A stretch of DNA of 64,000 bases, taken from contig OZ243982.1 in assembly GCA_965214805.1 (NCBI GenBank), positions 2,728,001-2,792,000 of the forward strand. Reading direction: 5' to 3'. Each line of letters starts with the position of its first letter. The stretch's first letter is position 1. The DNA is from Multivorans sp965214805 (GTDB lineage: Bacteria > Acidobacteriota > Thermoanaerobaculia > Multivoradales > Multivoraceae). The notes beneath the pieces are model-generated. The model was not told the origin of the DNA, did no database searches, and worked only from the letters and a program-made list of their open reading frames with translations. The translations under genes were made by a program, and so were the position numbers. This document shows, piece by piece, positions 1-8,940 of this stretch.

Positions 1-3000
1 GGATGCGCGCTGGTGCTCGGTGGAACGACGGGAGGTTTCGGGCAGATCGTGATCACGGAGATCATGTACGACCCCAGAGCCGTCAACGACTCCGTCGGCG
101 AGTGGTTCGAGATCTACAACACGACCGGCGCGGCCGTGGACATCAACGGCTGGACGATCGAGGAGGCCGACGGCAGCCCGAGCCACACCATCAACAACGG
201 CGGCCCGTTGAACGTACCCGCAAACTCCTACGTGGTGCTGGCGCGAAACGACGACGCCTCGGTGAACGGCGGCGTGACCGCGGTCTACGAGTACGGAAAT
301 TGGGCCCTGTCCAACAGTGCGGACTCCATCGTGCTGAAAAACGGCGTGACCGTGGTGGACACGGTCGAGTACGACGAAACGCCGTTTCCCGTCGCCGTCG
401 GCGCATCCATCGCCCTCGCAGGGGCCGAGGCGGACCTGGACACGGTCGACAACAACGTCGCCGCCAACTGGTGCCTGTCAACGACCGAGTTCGGCGCAGG
501 AGATCCCAAGGACAGAGGCACGCCCGGCGCTGTCAACAGCTGTTCCGCCCCGGATCCTCCGCCGCCGACCTTCACTGGCGAGATCTTCGCCATCCAGGGG
601 CCCGACCGGGACAGCCCCCACGTCAACGCGATGGCAACCACGAACGACAACATCGTCACGGCCGTCGGCGCCGACGGTTTCTTCATGCAGACGCCGACCA
701 GCCGCAGCGACAACGACGTGGACACGTCGGACGGCATCTTCGTCGTCCACTCCGGCTCGCCGACGGTTGCCGTCGGCGATCAGGTGGATGTCGTCGGCAA
801 GGTGCTGGACGGCGAAGGAGAATCGACGGAACGTTCGACCTGGTACTTCACCCGGATCGACGCCACGGTGACGAACGGTTCGGTCACCGTGGACGCCAGC
901 AACCAGCCCCTGCCTGCGCCGGTCGAGTTCGACGCCTCGCGGCCGTCGCCGGATCCCGCTTCGCGAAGCTGCACGTGGGAGTACGAGTGCCACGAGGGCA
1001 TGCGGGTCCGTATCGCCAGCGGCACGGTGGCCTCGGGGAGCCAGCACTTCAGCACGGACCCGGTCGCCGAGATGTACGTCACGGCGACCTCGTCGCGGCC
1101 GTTCCGCGAGCCGGGCATCGAGTATCCGGGCGAGCCGGGTCTTCCGGGGTGGGACGGGAACCCCGAGGTGTTCGAACTCGATCCGGACAGGCTCGGCCTC
1201 ACGAACGTGTCCTGGGACCCGGGCACGAGCTTCACGGCTGTCGGCGTGCTCGCGTACGAGTGGTTCGGCTACGAGCTCTGGCCGACCGAGCTGACGCTCG
1301 GGACGGCGGGTCCCTCGTTGCCGCGGGCGGTGCGGGCGAAGCAGTCGGGCGAGATCACGGTGGCCTCGCAGAACCTGCTGAACCTGCGGCAGGGCGCGGA
1401 TGCAACGAAGCTGGGGAAGCTCTCGCGCTTCATCCGCGAGGTGCTCGGTTCGCCCGACATCGTCGCGGTGCAGGAGGTTTACGGCAAGACGGCCCTCGTC
1501 AACCTGGCTTCGCGGATCACCGCGGATGACTCCGGCGTCACGTACACGGCCCACGTCGAGGCGCCGGGCAGTTCCGATCAGTCGGTCGGTTTCCTGGTCC
1601 GTTCCGGCGTGACGGTCAACTCCTTGACCGAGCACGGCAGGAGCGAGACCTTCATCGATCCGCGAGACAACTCGGTCGATCCGCTGAACGATCGGCCGCC
1701 GCTGGTGCTGGACGTGACGGTCGGCGGCCTGGACTTCTCGGTCGTGGTCATCCACAACCGGTCGCTGAGCGACATCGACGATGCGGCGCGGGGCGGTTGG
1801 GTGCGCACGAAACGCCTGGAGCAGGCGCAGTCGGTGGCACGGCTGGTGGAGTCTCTCCAGGACTCCAGGGTGATCGTGGTGGGCGACTACAACGCCTTCG
1901 AGTTCACGGACGGCTATGTCGATGTCGTGGGCCAGATCAGCGGCAAGGTCGAACCGGGCATGAACCTGCTTTCCGGCCCCGACCTGGTGACGAGGGACCT
2001 CTGTGTGCTGAGCGACCGGGTGCCGGCGTCGGACAGGTACTCGTTCGTCTACCAGGGCAACGCGCAGATGCTCGACCACGCGGCGGTGAACCAGAACCTC
2101 GAGCGCCATGTGGTGGAGATCCGGTATGCGCGCGGCAACGCGGACGCCGCGGAGAACAACGAGGACGACGCGACGAACACGCTCCTTGCCTCGGACCACG
2201 ACGGCTTCGTGGTCTATCTTTCGTCCGCCGCCAGGCCGCCGGTCAACCCTTCGCCCTGTCAGGCGGATCAGACGGTGCCGCCCGGGCAGCCGATGGCCGA
2301 CCTGTCGATCGACATCGAGAGCGAGGTCGTTTCGGAGAGCGTGGTCCGCTTCGGCGTCAGCGTCGAGAACGGAGGTCCGGACGCCGCCCGCGATGTCGTG
2401 GTCGGGAGCCTCTTCGCGGGAGGGACTCGCCTGGTGGAGGTGACGACCTCCGGCTGCCGGGAGGATCCGGGCGGGGTTCCGGACTGTTTTCTCGGTTCGA
2501 TCGCGGCTGGCGGGTCGGCCTCGTTCACGATCGACGTCGACATCGGCGGGGCAGCCGAGGCGTTCCTGAGGTACACCGGAACGGCGGCCAGCGAGACGCC
2601 GGATCCACGGCCCGCCGACAACGAACGCGTCGTTCGCCAGCCGCTGGGGACGCCGAATGCGCCGTCCGGTCTCACCGCGACCGCGATCGGTTCGATGGAG
2701 ATCGAGCTTCGCTGGCGTGACAACTCGCGTGTCGAAACGGAGTTCGCGATCTACTTCCAGGGTCCCGGCGATCCGAGGCTGCGGCTGTTCGGTTCGGTTC
2801 CGGCCGACACGACGTCGATGGTCGTCGACGATCTGGTGCCCGATGTCACGTACGGCTTCGCGGTCGAGGCGCGGAACGGTCCGCTCCGTTCCGGGCGGAC
2901 GCCGAAGGCGACCGCAACCACCTGGCTCTCGGACGCGACCCGTACGCCGAATGCGCCGTCCGGTCTCACCGCGACCGCGATCGGTTCGACGGAGATCGAG

Positions 3001-4047
3001 CTTCGCTGGCGTGACAACTCGCGTGTCGAAACGGAGTTCGCGATCTACTTTCAGGGTCCCGGCGACCCGAGGCTGTGGCTGCTCGGTTCGGTTCCGGCCG
3101 ACACGACGTCGATGGTCGTCGACGATCTGGTGCCCGATGTCACGTACGGCTTCGCGGTCGAGGCGCGGAACGGCCGGCTCCGTTCCGAACGGACGCCGAG
3201 GGCGACCGCAACCACCTGGTTCTCGGGCGCGACCCGTTGCAACGAGGACGACGTGCTCTGCCTCCGGAACTTCGAGGTGGAAGTGGAATGGGCAACGCCG
3301 GCCGGCGCAACGGGGCGCGGCGTCGCCGGGAAGCTGACGGCGCGGAGCGGCGACTTCTGGTTCTTCGATCCGGGGAACATCGAACTGGTGATCAAGGTGC
3401 TCGACGGCTGCAGCATCAACGGTCACTACTGGGTGTTTGCCACCGGTCTGACGGATGTGGAGGTGACGACGACGGTTCGCGACCTCGGAAGCGGCATCGA
3501 GAGGAGCTGGACGAACCCCCAGGGCATGCGGTTCGAACCGATCAGGGAAACGCAGGCGTTCGCGACCTGCGGCGCGGCGTTCGATGCGGGTGCCGCGGGC
3601 CGGGTGAGGCTCAGCGCCGCCCCGGCGGGCCGGGCCGCCGCGCTTCACGAGTCGAGCCTGACGGACGCCGATCGGGTTGCTGCAGCCAGCAGCGTCTGCG
3701 CGGCGAGCGACACCTCGCTGTGTCTGCAGCGCTCGCGCTTCGAGGTGCGGAGCAACTGGCAGACCGGCGAACGGAGCGGCGCCGGGAGGGCCATTCCCCG
3801 GACCGCGGACACCGGCATGTTCTGGTTCTTCAGCCCGGACAACGTCGAGCTGGTCGTCAAGGTGCTGGACGGCTGCCGCCTGAACGGGCACCGCTGGGTG
3901 CTGATCGGCGGCCTGACGGATGTCGGCGTCGATCTCGTGGTGACGGACATCGAATCGGGCGAGGCGAGGACCTACCCGAGCCTGGACGGCTCTCCCTTCG
4001 CCTCCGTGTTCGACACCGTCGCGTTCGCCTGCAGCGCAGGATCGTGA
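1..4047 (+). CDS. Secreted multidomain nuclease (LTD + endonuclease/exonuclease/phosphatase + FnIII), 5'-partial
   Basis: The frame is open to the left edge. The first in-window start is a GTG at 13, but the residues around it (hydrophobic, then GGFGQ) look like the end of a signal peptide, so the true start lies outside. Counted from that GTG: a lamin-tail domain (about 14-175), an OB-like segment starting GEIFAIQGP, an EEP nuclease domain (about 447-738, with VAVQEVYG, VVGDYNAFE and a final SDHDGF), a DUF11/CARDB-like beta domain (763-872), two almost identical FnIII domains (98 aa each), and two copies of a C-terminal domain with WFF.P.N.ELV.KVLDGC. The order matches ExeM/NucH-type extracellular nucleases. 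The likely role is degradation of extracellular DNA. The two C-terminal repeats are of unknown function and may be for surface retention. Confidence 0.85.
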   Translation, partial: GCALVLGGTTGGFGQIVITEIMYDPRAVNDSVGEWFEIYNTTGAAVDINGWTIEEADGSPSHTINNGGPLNVPANSYVVLARNDDASVNGGVTAVYEYGNWALSNSADSIVLKNGVTVVDTVEYDETPFPVAVGASIALAGAEADLDTVDNNVAANWCLSTTEFGAGDPKDRGTPGAVNSCSAPDPPPPTFTGEIFAIQGPDRDSPHVNAMATTNDNIVTAVGADGFFMQTPTSRSDNDVDTSDGIFVVHSGSPTVAVGDQVDVVGKVLDGEGESTERSTWYFTRIDATVTNGSVTVDASNQPLPAPVEFDASRPSPDPASRSCTWEYECHEGMRVRIASGTVASGSQHFSTDPVAEMYVTATSSRPFREPGIEYPGEPGLPGWDGNPEVFELDPDRLGLTNVSWDPGTSFTAVGVLAYEWFGYELWPTELTLGTAGPSLPRAVRAKQSGEITVASQNLLNLRQGADATKLGKLSRFIREVLGSPDIVAVQEVYGKTALVNLASRITADDSGVTYTAHVEAPGSSDQSVGFLVRSGVTVNSLTEHGRSETFIDPRDNSVDPLNDRPPLVLDVTVGGLDFSVVVIHNRSLSDIDDAARGGWVRTKRLEQAQSVARLVESLQDSRVIVVGDYNAFEFTDGYVDVVGQISGKVEPGMNLLSGPDLVTRDLCVLSDRVPASDRYSFVYQGNAQMLDHAAVNQNLERHVVEIRYARGNADAAENNEDDATNTLLASDHDGFVVYLSSAARPPVNPSPCQADQTVPPGQPMADLSIDIESEVVSESVVRFGVSVENGGPDAARDVVVGSLFAGGTRLVEVTTSGCREDPGGVPDCFLGSIAAGGSASFTIDVDIGGAAEAFLRYTGTAASETPDPRPADNERVVRQPLGTPNAPSGLTATAIGSMEIELRWRDNSRVETEFAIYFQGPGDPRLRLFGSVPADTTSMVVDDLVPDVTYGFAVEARNGPLRSGRTPKATATTWLSDATRTPNAPSGLTATAIGSTEIELRWRDNSRVETEFAIYFQGPGDPRLWLLGSVPADTTSMVVDDLVPDVTYGFAVEARNGRLRSERTPRATATTWFSGATRCNEDDVLCLRNFEVEVEWATPAGATGRGVAGKLTARSGDFWFFDPGNIELVIKVLDGCSINGHYWVFATGLTDVEVTTTVRDLGSGIERSWTNPQGMRFEPIRETQAFATCGAAFDAGAAGRVRLSAAPAGRAAALHESSLTDADRVAAASSVCAASDTSLCLQRSRFEVRSNWQTGERSGAGRAIPRTADTGMFWFFSPDNVELVVKVLDGCRLNGHRWVLIGGLTDVGVDLVVTDIESGEARTYPSLDGSPFASVFDTVAFACSAGS
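2650..3237 (+). repeat. Tandem 294-bp repeat encoding two FnIII domains
   Basis: Positions 2650-2943 and 2944-3237 are nearly identical in-frame units of 98 codons inside the nuclease gene. The nucleotide near-identity points to a recent internal duplication or continuing homogenisation. Confidence 0.9.
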
Positions 4048-4067
4048 CATGACCGGCGGCGCGGCGG

Positions 4068-4197
4068 ACCATCGCGTGCGTGCTTCTGTTCGTGACGACA
4101 GCCCCTGGGGCCCCGGTCGATTCGACCGGCCATGCCTGGATCGGCGATCTGGAACCCCTGGCTGACGGCGACTTCGGCTGCAAGCAGGCGGCGCACC
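4068..4197 (+). pseudogene. Duplicated 5' fragment of the DUF1800 gene
   Basis: This 130-bp stretch matches 10280-10409, the signal-peptide and N-terminal region of the intact DUF1800 gene, with only scattered differences. The match ends abruptly inside the codons for KQAAH. It has no remaining gene body and sits 20 bp after the nuclease stop and about 50 bp from the 3' end of tRNA-Glu. Confidence 0.85.
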
Positions 4198-4225
4198 CGC
4201 GCCCGCCGATATCCCGCTGGGGCCG

Positions 4226-4249
4226 CATTCGCGCCGAAAGGCGCGAATG
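4226..4249. other. 10-bp stem hairpin with GAAA loop overlapping the tRNA CCA end
   Basis: CATTCGCGCC at 4226-4235 pairs perfectly with GGCGCGAATG at 4240-4249 around a GAAA loop (plus strand). On the minus strand it begins within the encoded CCA of tRNA-Glu. There is no T-run after it, so it is not a standard intrinsic terminator. It could be a 3'-processing or termination structure. Confidence 0.6.
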
Positions 4250-4324
4250 GCGTCCCCAACGGGATTCGAACCCGTGTTGCCAGCTTGAAAGGCTGGAGTC
4301 CTGACCTGGCTAGACGATGGGGAC
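4248..4324 (-). tRNA. tRNA-Glu(UUC)
   Basis: The minus strand folds into a full cloverleaf: acceptor GTCCCCA/TGGGGAC, D-arm GTCT/GGAC, anticodon stem CCAGC/GCTGG with loop CTTTCAA (anticodon TTC), and a T-arm ACGGG-TTCGAAT-CCCGT. The discriminator base is G at 4251, and CCA is encoded at 4250-4248. Confidence 0.97.
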
Positions 4325-4370
4325 GCGGATTCGGGCGGTGGCTTCGGTGCGGACCGCTGTCGAGCCACGC

Positions 4371-4376
4371 AGTATA
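4371..4376 (-). promoter_or_regulatory. Candidate -10 box of tRNA-Glu
   Basis: TATACT on the minus strand, preceded by GC, lies 47 bp upstream of the mature tRNA 5' end, leaving room for a 5' leader. No convincing -35 box is visible. Confidence 0.35.
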
Positions 4377-4420
4377 GCGGTATCAGCGGTTCGCAGTGAG
4401 CGCCACGGGAAGGTCACGGC

Positions 4421-6976
4421 TCAGAACCAGAACCGGACTGACAGCGTGATGTCCCTCCCGGGGAGCGGCGCGAACGACTTCAGGTAGGACGTGTGCATCC
4501 GGGCTTCCTCGTCGGTCAGATTGCGGCCGCGCAGCAGCACGTCGAGGGCCTGGTTCTTCAGCACGAACCTGCGCCCGATGTGGGCGTTCAGCATCGTGTA
4601 GCCGTCGGTCGGCGTCTCCTGTTCCGCGACGTCGTGCTGGTCGTCGACCCAGCGCCACTCGGCGGCTCCCCGCCAGTTGTGGCCGTGGTAGTGCAACCCG
4701 GCGCCGAAGCTCATCGGAGGAATCCGTGGCACGTTGCCGCCGGCGTCGAGGTCGGCGTCGACCGTGTCGCCGAGCAGCTCCACGTGGAAGTGATTCTCGT
4801 TCCATTCCGCGATCTCGATCCGGGCCCGGAGTTCGGCGCCGGTCATCGCCGCGTCCTCCTGGTGGTACCGGATGACGGCGACATCATCGATCTGAGCGCC
4901 GGTGAACGCAGCGAAGATGAAGTCCTGGAAGTCCTGGCGGAAGAGGGTCAGCTCGCCCTGGAGGCGGCCTTCTCTCTTGCGCAGGGACAGATCCAGACCG
5001 GTACCGACTTCGGCGTCCAGGTTCGGATCCCCCACGTCGTAGGTCAGCGTGGCGACATGGAATCCGTCGGAGAACAGTTCCTCCGAGCCCGGCTGGCGGA
5101 CTGAACGGGCGGCGGAGAGGCCGACGGTCCATCTGTCGTTCGCGATCCAGAACAGTCCGGCGGAGGCGGACACTCCGTCGCCGGACCAGGTCGGGCTCCC
5201 GTCGGGGTCGTGCTCGGTCTGTTCGAAGCGGGCGCCGAGGTGCCAGCGCACGGCACCCTTCTCGATCTCCTGGGACGTGAACAACGCCCAGGTGTTCGAC
5301 ACGGTCGGCGGCACGAAGGCCTCGGCCCCGGCCACCACGAGATCGCGGTCCGAGTACTGGAACCCGACGCTGCCCCGGGTGGCGCCGCGGCCGCGCTGGA
5401 ACATCTCGACACGGGTCTCGAAGTGGTCGTTCGTGTACAGGGTGCCGACTTCGTCGCCCTCCAGCTCGACGTGTTCGTAGTCCGTTCCAGCCATCCGTAC
5501 CTCGAGCTTCTCGAAGGCGCCGGAATGCAGGAGGACGTCACTGCGCAGGTCGACACGCTGCTGCTTCATGTCGATGCGGATGGGCTCTTCCTCGGCTCCG
5601 TGGTGGTCGTCATGGTCGTCGTGGTCGTCTTCGTGGTCCTCGTCGTCATGGTCGTCGTGGTCGTCTTCGTGGTCCTCGTCGTCGTGGTCGTCATGGTCGT
5701 CGTCGTGGTGGTCCTCGTCGCCATGCTCATGCCCTTCGTGCACGTGGGCGCCTGGCGGGATGCCGTAATCCGTGTTGAAGCCGCTCACGGCCGCGCCGAT
5801 GAAGCCGCGGTCGCCCAGAAAGCGGGTCACGCCGAAGCGTGCGCTCTCGGTCCGCAAGTCCGTGTTCGGAACCAAGCCGAACGGGTTCTCCTCCTCGTGG
5901 TGGTCCTCGTGGTCGTCGTGGTGGTCCTCCTCGTCGTGGTCGTGGTCGTCATGGTCCTCGTCGCCATGGTCCTCTTCGTCGTGGTGGTCCTCCTCGTGAT
6001 CGTCCTCGAGCCGGGAGAAACCGGGGATCTCGTACGGGTCCGTTTCCCGGTTGACCGCGCCGATGGTCCAGGCCCATTCGCCGCCGCCGCCGCTCAGTTC
6101 GAGAGCGCCCATTCGCTCGTCGGCCACCGAGCCGCCGATCAGGTCGATCGTGCCGCTCAGGCTCGTGGCGGCTCGGCTGGTCGGTACACGCCCGTCGATG
6201 ACGTTCACGACGCCGCCGATCGCTTCGGAGCCGTAGCGCAGGGTGGCCGGACCGCGGAGCACTTCGATCCGGTCCGCATCGATCGGATCGGACGTCACGG
6301 CGTGGTCGGCGCTGGTGGCGGAGAGGTCGCCGATGTCCACGCCGTTGGCCAGCACCCGCACACGGTGGCCGGTCAGGCCGCGGATGACCGGCCGAGCGGC
6401 CCCGGGCACGAACGCCGTTGACGACACCCCCGGTTCGGAAGCGAGGGTTTCCCCCAGCGTCGCGCCCATCCGCAACTGCAGATCCGCGCCGCCCAGCACG
6501 GACACCGCGTTCGACAACTCGGACTGTTCGCGGAGATCGCCGGTCGCGGTCACCACGACCTCGTCGAAGTGGATGGCGTGATCCAGCTCCAATTCAACCG
6601 CGGTTTCCTCGCCGGCCGTGACGATGACCGACTCGCTCGTTCGCCCGGCGGAGGGGACGTCGACGACCAGAATGTAGGTGCCGGGCGGTACGGCATCGAA
6701 GACGAACGTCCCGTCTCCGGCCAGCGCGACACTCAGTGCGAGTTTCGGGAGGCTCGCGGTGGCGAGTGCGACTCCTTCGCGGTCATGCCCGAGCAACCTG
6801 CCGGCAATGGAGCCGGTGTCCTGGGCCATGGCGCCCGGGAGCAGGACCAGGAAGGCGAGAACCTGGGCAAGCAGGTACGGCAGGAGGGACAGCCTCGGGG
6901 CTGGGCGGCTTGTCGATGGATGGGGCTCGGGAGGTGTGCGTCGTGTTGAAGGTTCTGAGGGCTGTGTCGGGACCAT
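4421..6976 (-). CDS. TonB-dependent receptor, zinc/metal type with His-rich loops
   Basis: 851 aa. A long basic N-terminus leads to a signal peptide ending near LLPGAMAQ (about residue 51). Next come a carboxypeptidase-regulatory-like beta domain (about 53-135), a TonB box (DEVVVTATG), a plug domain with RPVIRGLTGHRVRVL and DRIEVLRGPATLRYG, and a 22-strand type barrel ending in LSVRFWF, the terminal aromatic expected for BAM insertion. Two extracellular segments (about 319-365 and 409-462) are almost entirely His, Asp and Glu. This resembles ZnuD-type zinc receptors and suggests capture of Zn or another divalent metal. The upstream companion at 7357-7734 also carries a His/Cys motif. Substrate is inferred, not shown. 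Confidence 0.85.
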   Translation of the reverse strand: MVPTQPSEPSTRRTPPEPHPSTSRPAPRLSLLPYLLAQVLAFLVLLPGAMAQDTGSIAGRLLGHDREGVALATASLPKLALSVALAGDGTFVFDAVPPGTYILVVDVPSAGRTSESVIVTAGEETAVELELDHAIHFDEVVVTATGDLREQSELSNAVSVLGGADLQLRMGATLGETLASEPGVSSTAFVPGAARPVIRGLTGHRVRVLANGVDIGDLSATSADHAVTSDPIDADRIEVLRGPATLRYGSEAIGGVVNVIDGRVPTSRAATSLSGTIDLIGGSVADERMGALELSGGGGEWAWTIGAVNRETDPYEIPGFSRLEDDHEEDHHDEEDHGDEDHDDHDHDEEDHHDDHEDHHEEENPFGLVPNTDLRTESARFGVTRFLGDRGFIGAAVSGFNTDYGIPPGAHVHEGHEHGDEDHHDDDHDDHDDEDHEDDHDDHDDEDHEDDHDDHDDHHGAEEEPIRIDMKQQRVDLRSDVLLHSGAFEKLEVRMAGTDYEHVELEGDEVGTLYTNDHFETRVEMFQRGRGATRGSVGFQYSDRDLVVAGAEAFVPPTVSNTWALFTSQEIEKGAVRWHLGARFEQTEHDPDGSPTWSGDGVSASAGLFWIANDRWTVGLSAARSVRQPGSEELFSDGFHVATLTYDVGDPNLDAEVGTGLDLSLRKREGRLQGELTLFRQDFQDFIFAAFTGAQIDDVAVIRYHQEDAAMTGAELRARIEIAEWNENHFHVELLGDTVDADLDAGGNVPRIPPMSFGAGLHYHGHNWRGAAEWRWVDDQHDVAEQETPTDGYTMLNAHIGRRFVLKNQALDVLLRGRNLTDEEARMHTSYLKSFAPLPGRDITLSVRFWF
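5590..6010 (-). repeat. Low-complexity GAC/CAC/GAG tracts encoding His/Asp/Glu loops
   Basis: Two tracts (about 5590-5750 and 5890-6010) consist of short near-repeats such as HDDHDDEDHEDD inside the TonB receptor. They are in frame and separated by about 45 codons of normal sequence. Such tracts are prone to in-frame length change. Confidence 0.8.
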
Positions 6977-7356
6977 GGTGTGGCGTTCCTGTTCTGCTGG
7001 GTGCGAATCGGTGAAGAAGGACGATCATGCGTTCGGAGCGGCTGCCGGCTGGAATCGCCGGGCCTCGTTTCGTCGAACGACGGGACTGGCTGCAGGCGCC
7101 CCGGCCAAGGGCGCCCCGCCATCGATTCCGGTGCGTTCGATGCGTCGCCTGCGCCGTCGTCGAATGGCCGATCTGCTTCAACGCTCCCGGCACGGAACGA
7201 CACGGTTCCTCGTGCGTCCCTGGCGCGGCAGCGCAGGCCGCTGAGAACTCGCCGGAACGGGCGGGAGCAGACCGGGGCCGGTCTACGGCGTCGGCGGGAT
7301 CGTCCGTCCGGTCGCAGCGCGCGACCAGGGACAGGACGACCGCGGTGAGTCCGGAC
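6977..7356. other. Intergenic region upstream of the metal receptor
   Basis: About 380 bp with only shadow frames. It contains a perfect 14-bp palindrome, TGAGTCCGGACTCA, at 7346-7359 overlapping the stop of the upstream gene. A few such palindromes are expected by chance in 64 kb. I see no clear Zur-like AT-rich box and no riboswitch consensus. Confidence 0.5.
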
Positions 7357-7734
7357 TCAGCCCCGAGGGGGGCCGCGAACGGTGTACTGCCAGGACTCGC
7401 CGTTTCTCCGACTCTCGCTGCTCCGGGACGCAAGCGGCGTGGAGGCCCTGTCGACTCGTCCGGTGACCGCCTTCCCCGGTTCGGCCACCCCATTCGAGCT
7501 ACCGAGCTGGCAAGCGACGCAGGAGTGCTCGTGCGGCGCGGCGGCATTGCCGACCGTGGCGCGGCTGCTTGTCGCGGTGACTTCGACCTGATGGTCGATG
7601 ACACAGTAGGCGTTGCCTTCCGCGACCGCACCGTGCCCGTGTCCGCCCGAGTCCCAGGCGCCCGCGAACAGGGTGGCGGCTGCCAGCGCGAAGGCGTTGA
7701 CAACGGCAACCGGCGAGCGTGGTCGGCGGAACAT
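7357..7734 (-). CDS. Small secreted/anchored protein with HEHSCVAC motif (DUF2946-like)
   Basis: 125 aa from the ATG at 7734; the frame is open further upstream, but this start places a hydrophobic signal segment (VVNAFALAAATLFAGAW) at the N-terminus. A HGHG stretch and PHEHSCVACQ provide His and Cys ligands. Proteins of this kind occur beside TonB-dependent metal receptors, and here the zinc-type receptor follows on the same strand 380 bp later. Metal binding or sensing at the periplasmic face is an inference. The last 35 residues are low complexity and may not be conserved. Confidence 0.5.
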   Translation of the reverse strand: MFRRPRSPVAVVNAFALAAATLFAGAWDSGGHGHGAVAEGNAYCVIDHQVEVTATSSRATVGNAAAPHEHSCVACQLGSSNGVAEPGKAVTGRVDRASTPLASRSSESRRNGESWQYTVRGPPRG

Positions 7735-8007
7735 TCGGCAGAGGCTAGCAGAAGTGATCGGCTGGCTCGATCCGCGTTGATCCGCCGCCGGTTCTGCCAG
7801 GTGCGGGCCGCCGCCGGTTCGTGATCCGTGCCGACCGTGCCGATCGGTACGCCACGCTTCGCCGGTCTCGCTCCACATCACGGCCGAGGACAGGACATGG
7901 CAGCAGAAGAGGTTCGATACGAGCGGCGCGGCCCGGTCGGGGCGGTTTCCTGCCGGGCGTCGACGCTGCCCGACGGCGGGAGTGCTCCGCCGCAGGACGG
8001 GCGCTGT

Positions 8008-8877
8008 TCAGCCGCGCGCCGCTTGCAGAACGGCTTCGAGTTCGGCGACGCGGCGCCTGGCTTCGGCGGCGGCTGCTTCGGCGGCGTCGGCACGCGCGGC
8101 TTCCTCGGCGACGCGGCGTCTGGCTTCGTCCGCGGTCGCTTCGGCGGTGTCGGCTCGCGCGGCTTCCTCGGCGACGCGGCGTCTGGCTTCGTCCGCGGTC
8201 GCTTCGGCGGTGTCGGCTCGCGCGGCTTCGCTGTCGGCGCGTGCAGCTTCTTCGTCCGCGGTCGCTTCGGCAGCATCGGCACGCGCCGTCTCCTCGTCCG
8301 CGGTCGGCAGATACGTCCCCGCCGCCGGGTCGTACAGGCGGAGGAGGCCGCGCTCCAGGCGCAGTTCCAGGCCCAGGACGCTGCGCATCCGCAGGCCGCC
8401 GTCCACGGTGGCCACCGACGGAATCGGCTCGTACTCGCTGCCCTCGAGCCGTGCGCCCTTGAGCAGCGGGCTGAGGTAGTCGCCCGTCGGGTCGAACTGC
8501 CAGTACTCGGCGACTCCCAGGTCCCGGTAGAGCCTCCGCTTGCGCCCCTCGTCCTCGCGCCGGGTGGTGCGCGAGGTGACCTCCAGGACGAAGTCCGGGG
8601 CCCGGCCTTCCTCCCACAGCAGCCACGTGTCCCGGTGCGGGAGCTTCGCCGCCCCGAGGACGACGAAGACATCCGGGACCACGGAGCGCCTGGGGTCGCC
8701 CTGCACGTGGTAGAGGAGCATGTCCATCCCCACGTAGACGTCGGGCCGGGCGGCGAAGAAGCGCTTCAGGGCCTGCCACGCGTCCACGGTGGCGATGGCG
8801 TGGCGTTCCGATTCCGCCAATGGCTTGCCGTCGCTGCTGGGGTAGTCGATTGCGGTCAGTTCGGCTTGGCGCTTCAT
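8008..8877 (-). CDS. Uma2 family (DUF820) nuclease with repetitive coiled-coil tail
   Basis: 289 aa from the ATG at 8877. Residues 1-190 have the Uma2 PD-(D/E)XK-like pattern: VVPD (D69), FVLEV (E99), K113 and GVAEYWQFDP. The rest is Ala/Glu/Arg-rich coiled coil built of a 21-residue unit (ADTAEATADEARRRVAEEAAR). Uma2 proteins are common in cyanobacteria and other lineages with many paralogues. Their physiological role is not settled; restriction-like nuclease activity is the usual suggestion. A short relic of a second Uma2 gene lies just upstream (8941-9006). Confidence 0.85.
   Translation of the reverse strand: MKRQAELTAIDYPSSDGKPLAESERHAIATVDAWQALKRFFAARPDVYVGMDMLLYHVQGDPRRSVVPDVFVVLGAAKLPHRDTWLLWEEGRAPDFVLEVTSRTTRREDEGRKRRLYRDLGVAEYWQFDPTGDYLSPLLKGARLEGSEYEPIPSVATVDGGLRMRSVLGLELRLERGLLRLYDPAAGTYLPTADEETARADAAEATADEEAARADSEAARADTAEATADEARRRVAEEAARADTAEATADEARRRVAEEAARADAAEAAAAEARRRVAELEAVLQAARG
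8095..8220 (-). repeat. Exact tandem 63-bp repeat in the Uma2 tail
   Basis: Positions 8095-8157 and 8158-8220 are identical 63-bp units (21 codons), with partial units on both sides. They encode heptad-compatible coiled coil, so unit number can change without breaking the frame. Confidence 0.9.
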
Positions 8878-8940
8878 CGTCCGGCCTCGAGCGCGGCGCC
8901 GGAGCAGCAATCGTCCGACGCCCGGCCACGGTAACACGTC

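Noticed and set aside
478..4368. Very long minus-strand open frame antisense to the nuclease
   Set aside because: Arg/His/Pro-rich composition with no domain; the plus strand encodes clear domains over the same DNA, and high GC produces long antisense frames.
6977..7356. Cobalamin or other riboswitch ahead of the TonB receptor
   Set aside because: Checked for cobalamin-box-like elements on the minus strand; only scattered GC-rich hairpins, no conserved core.
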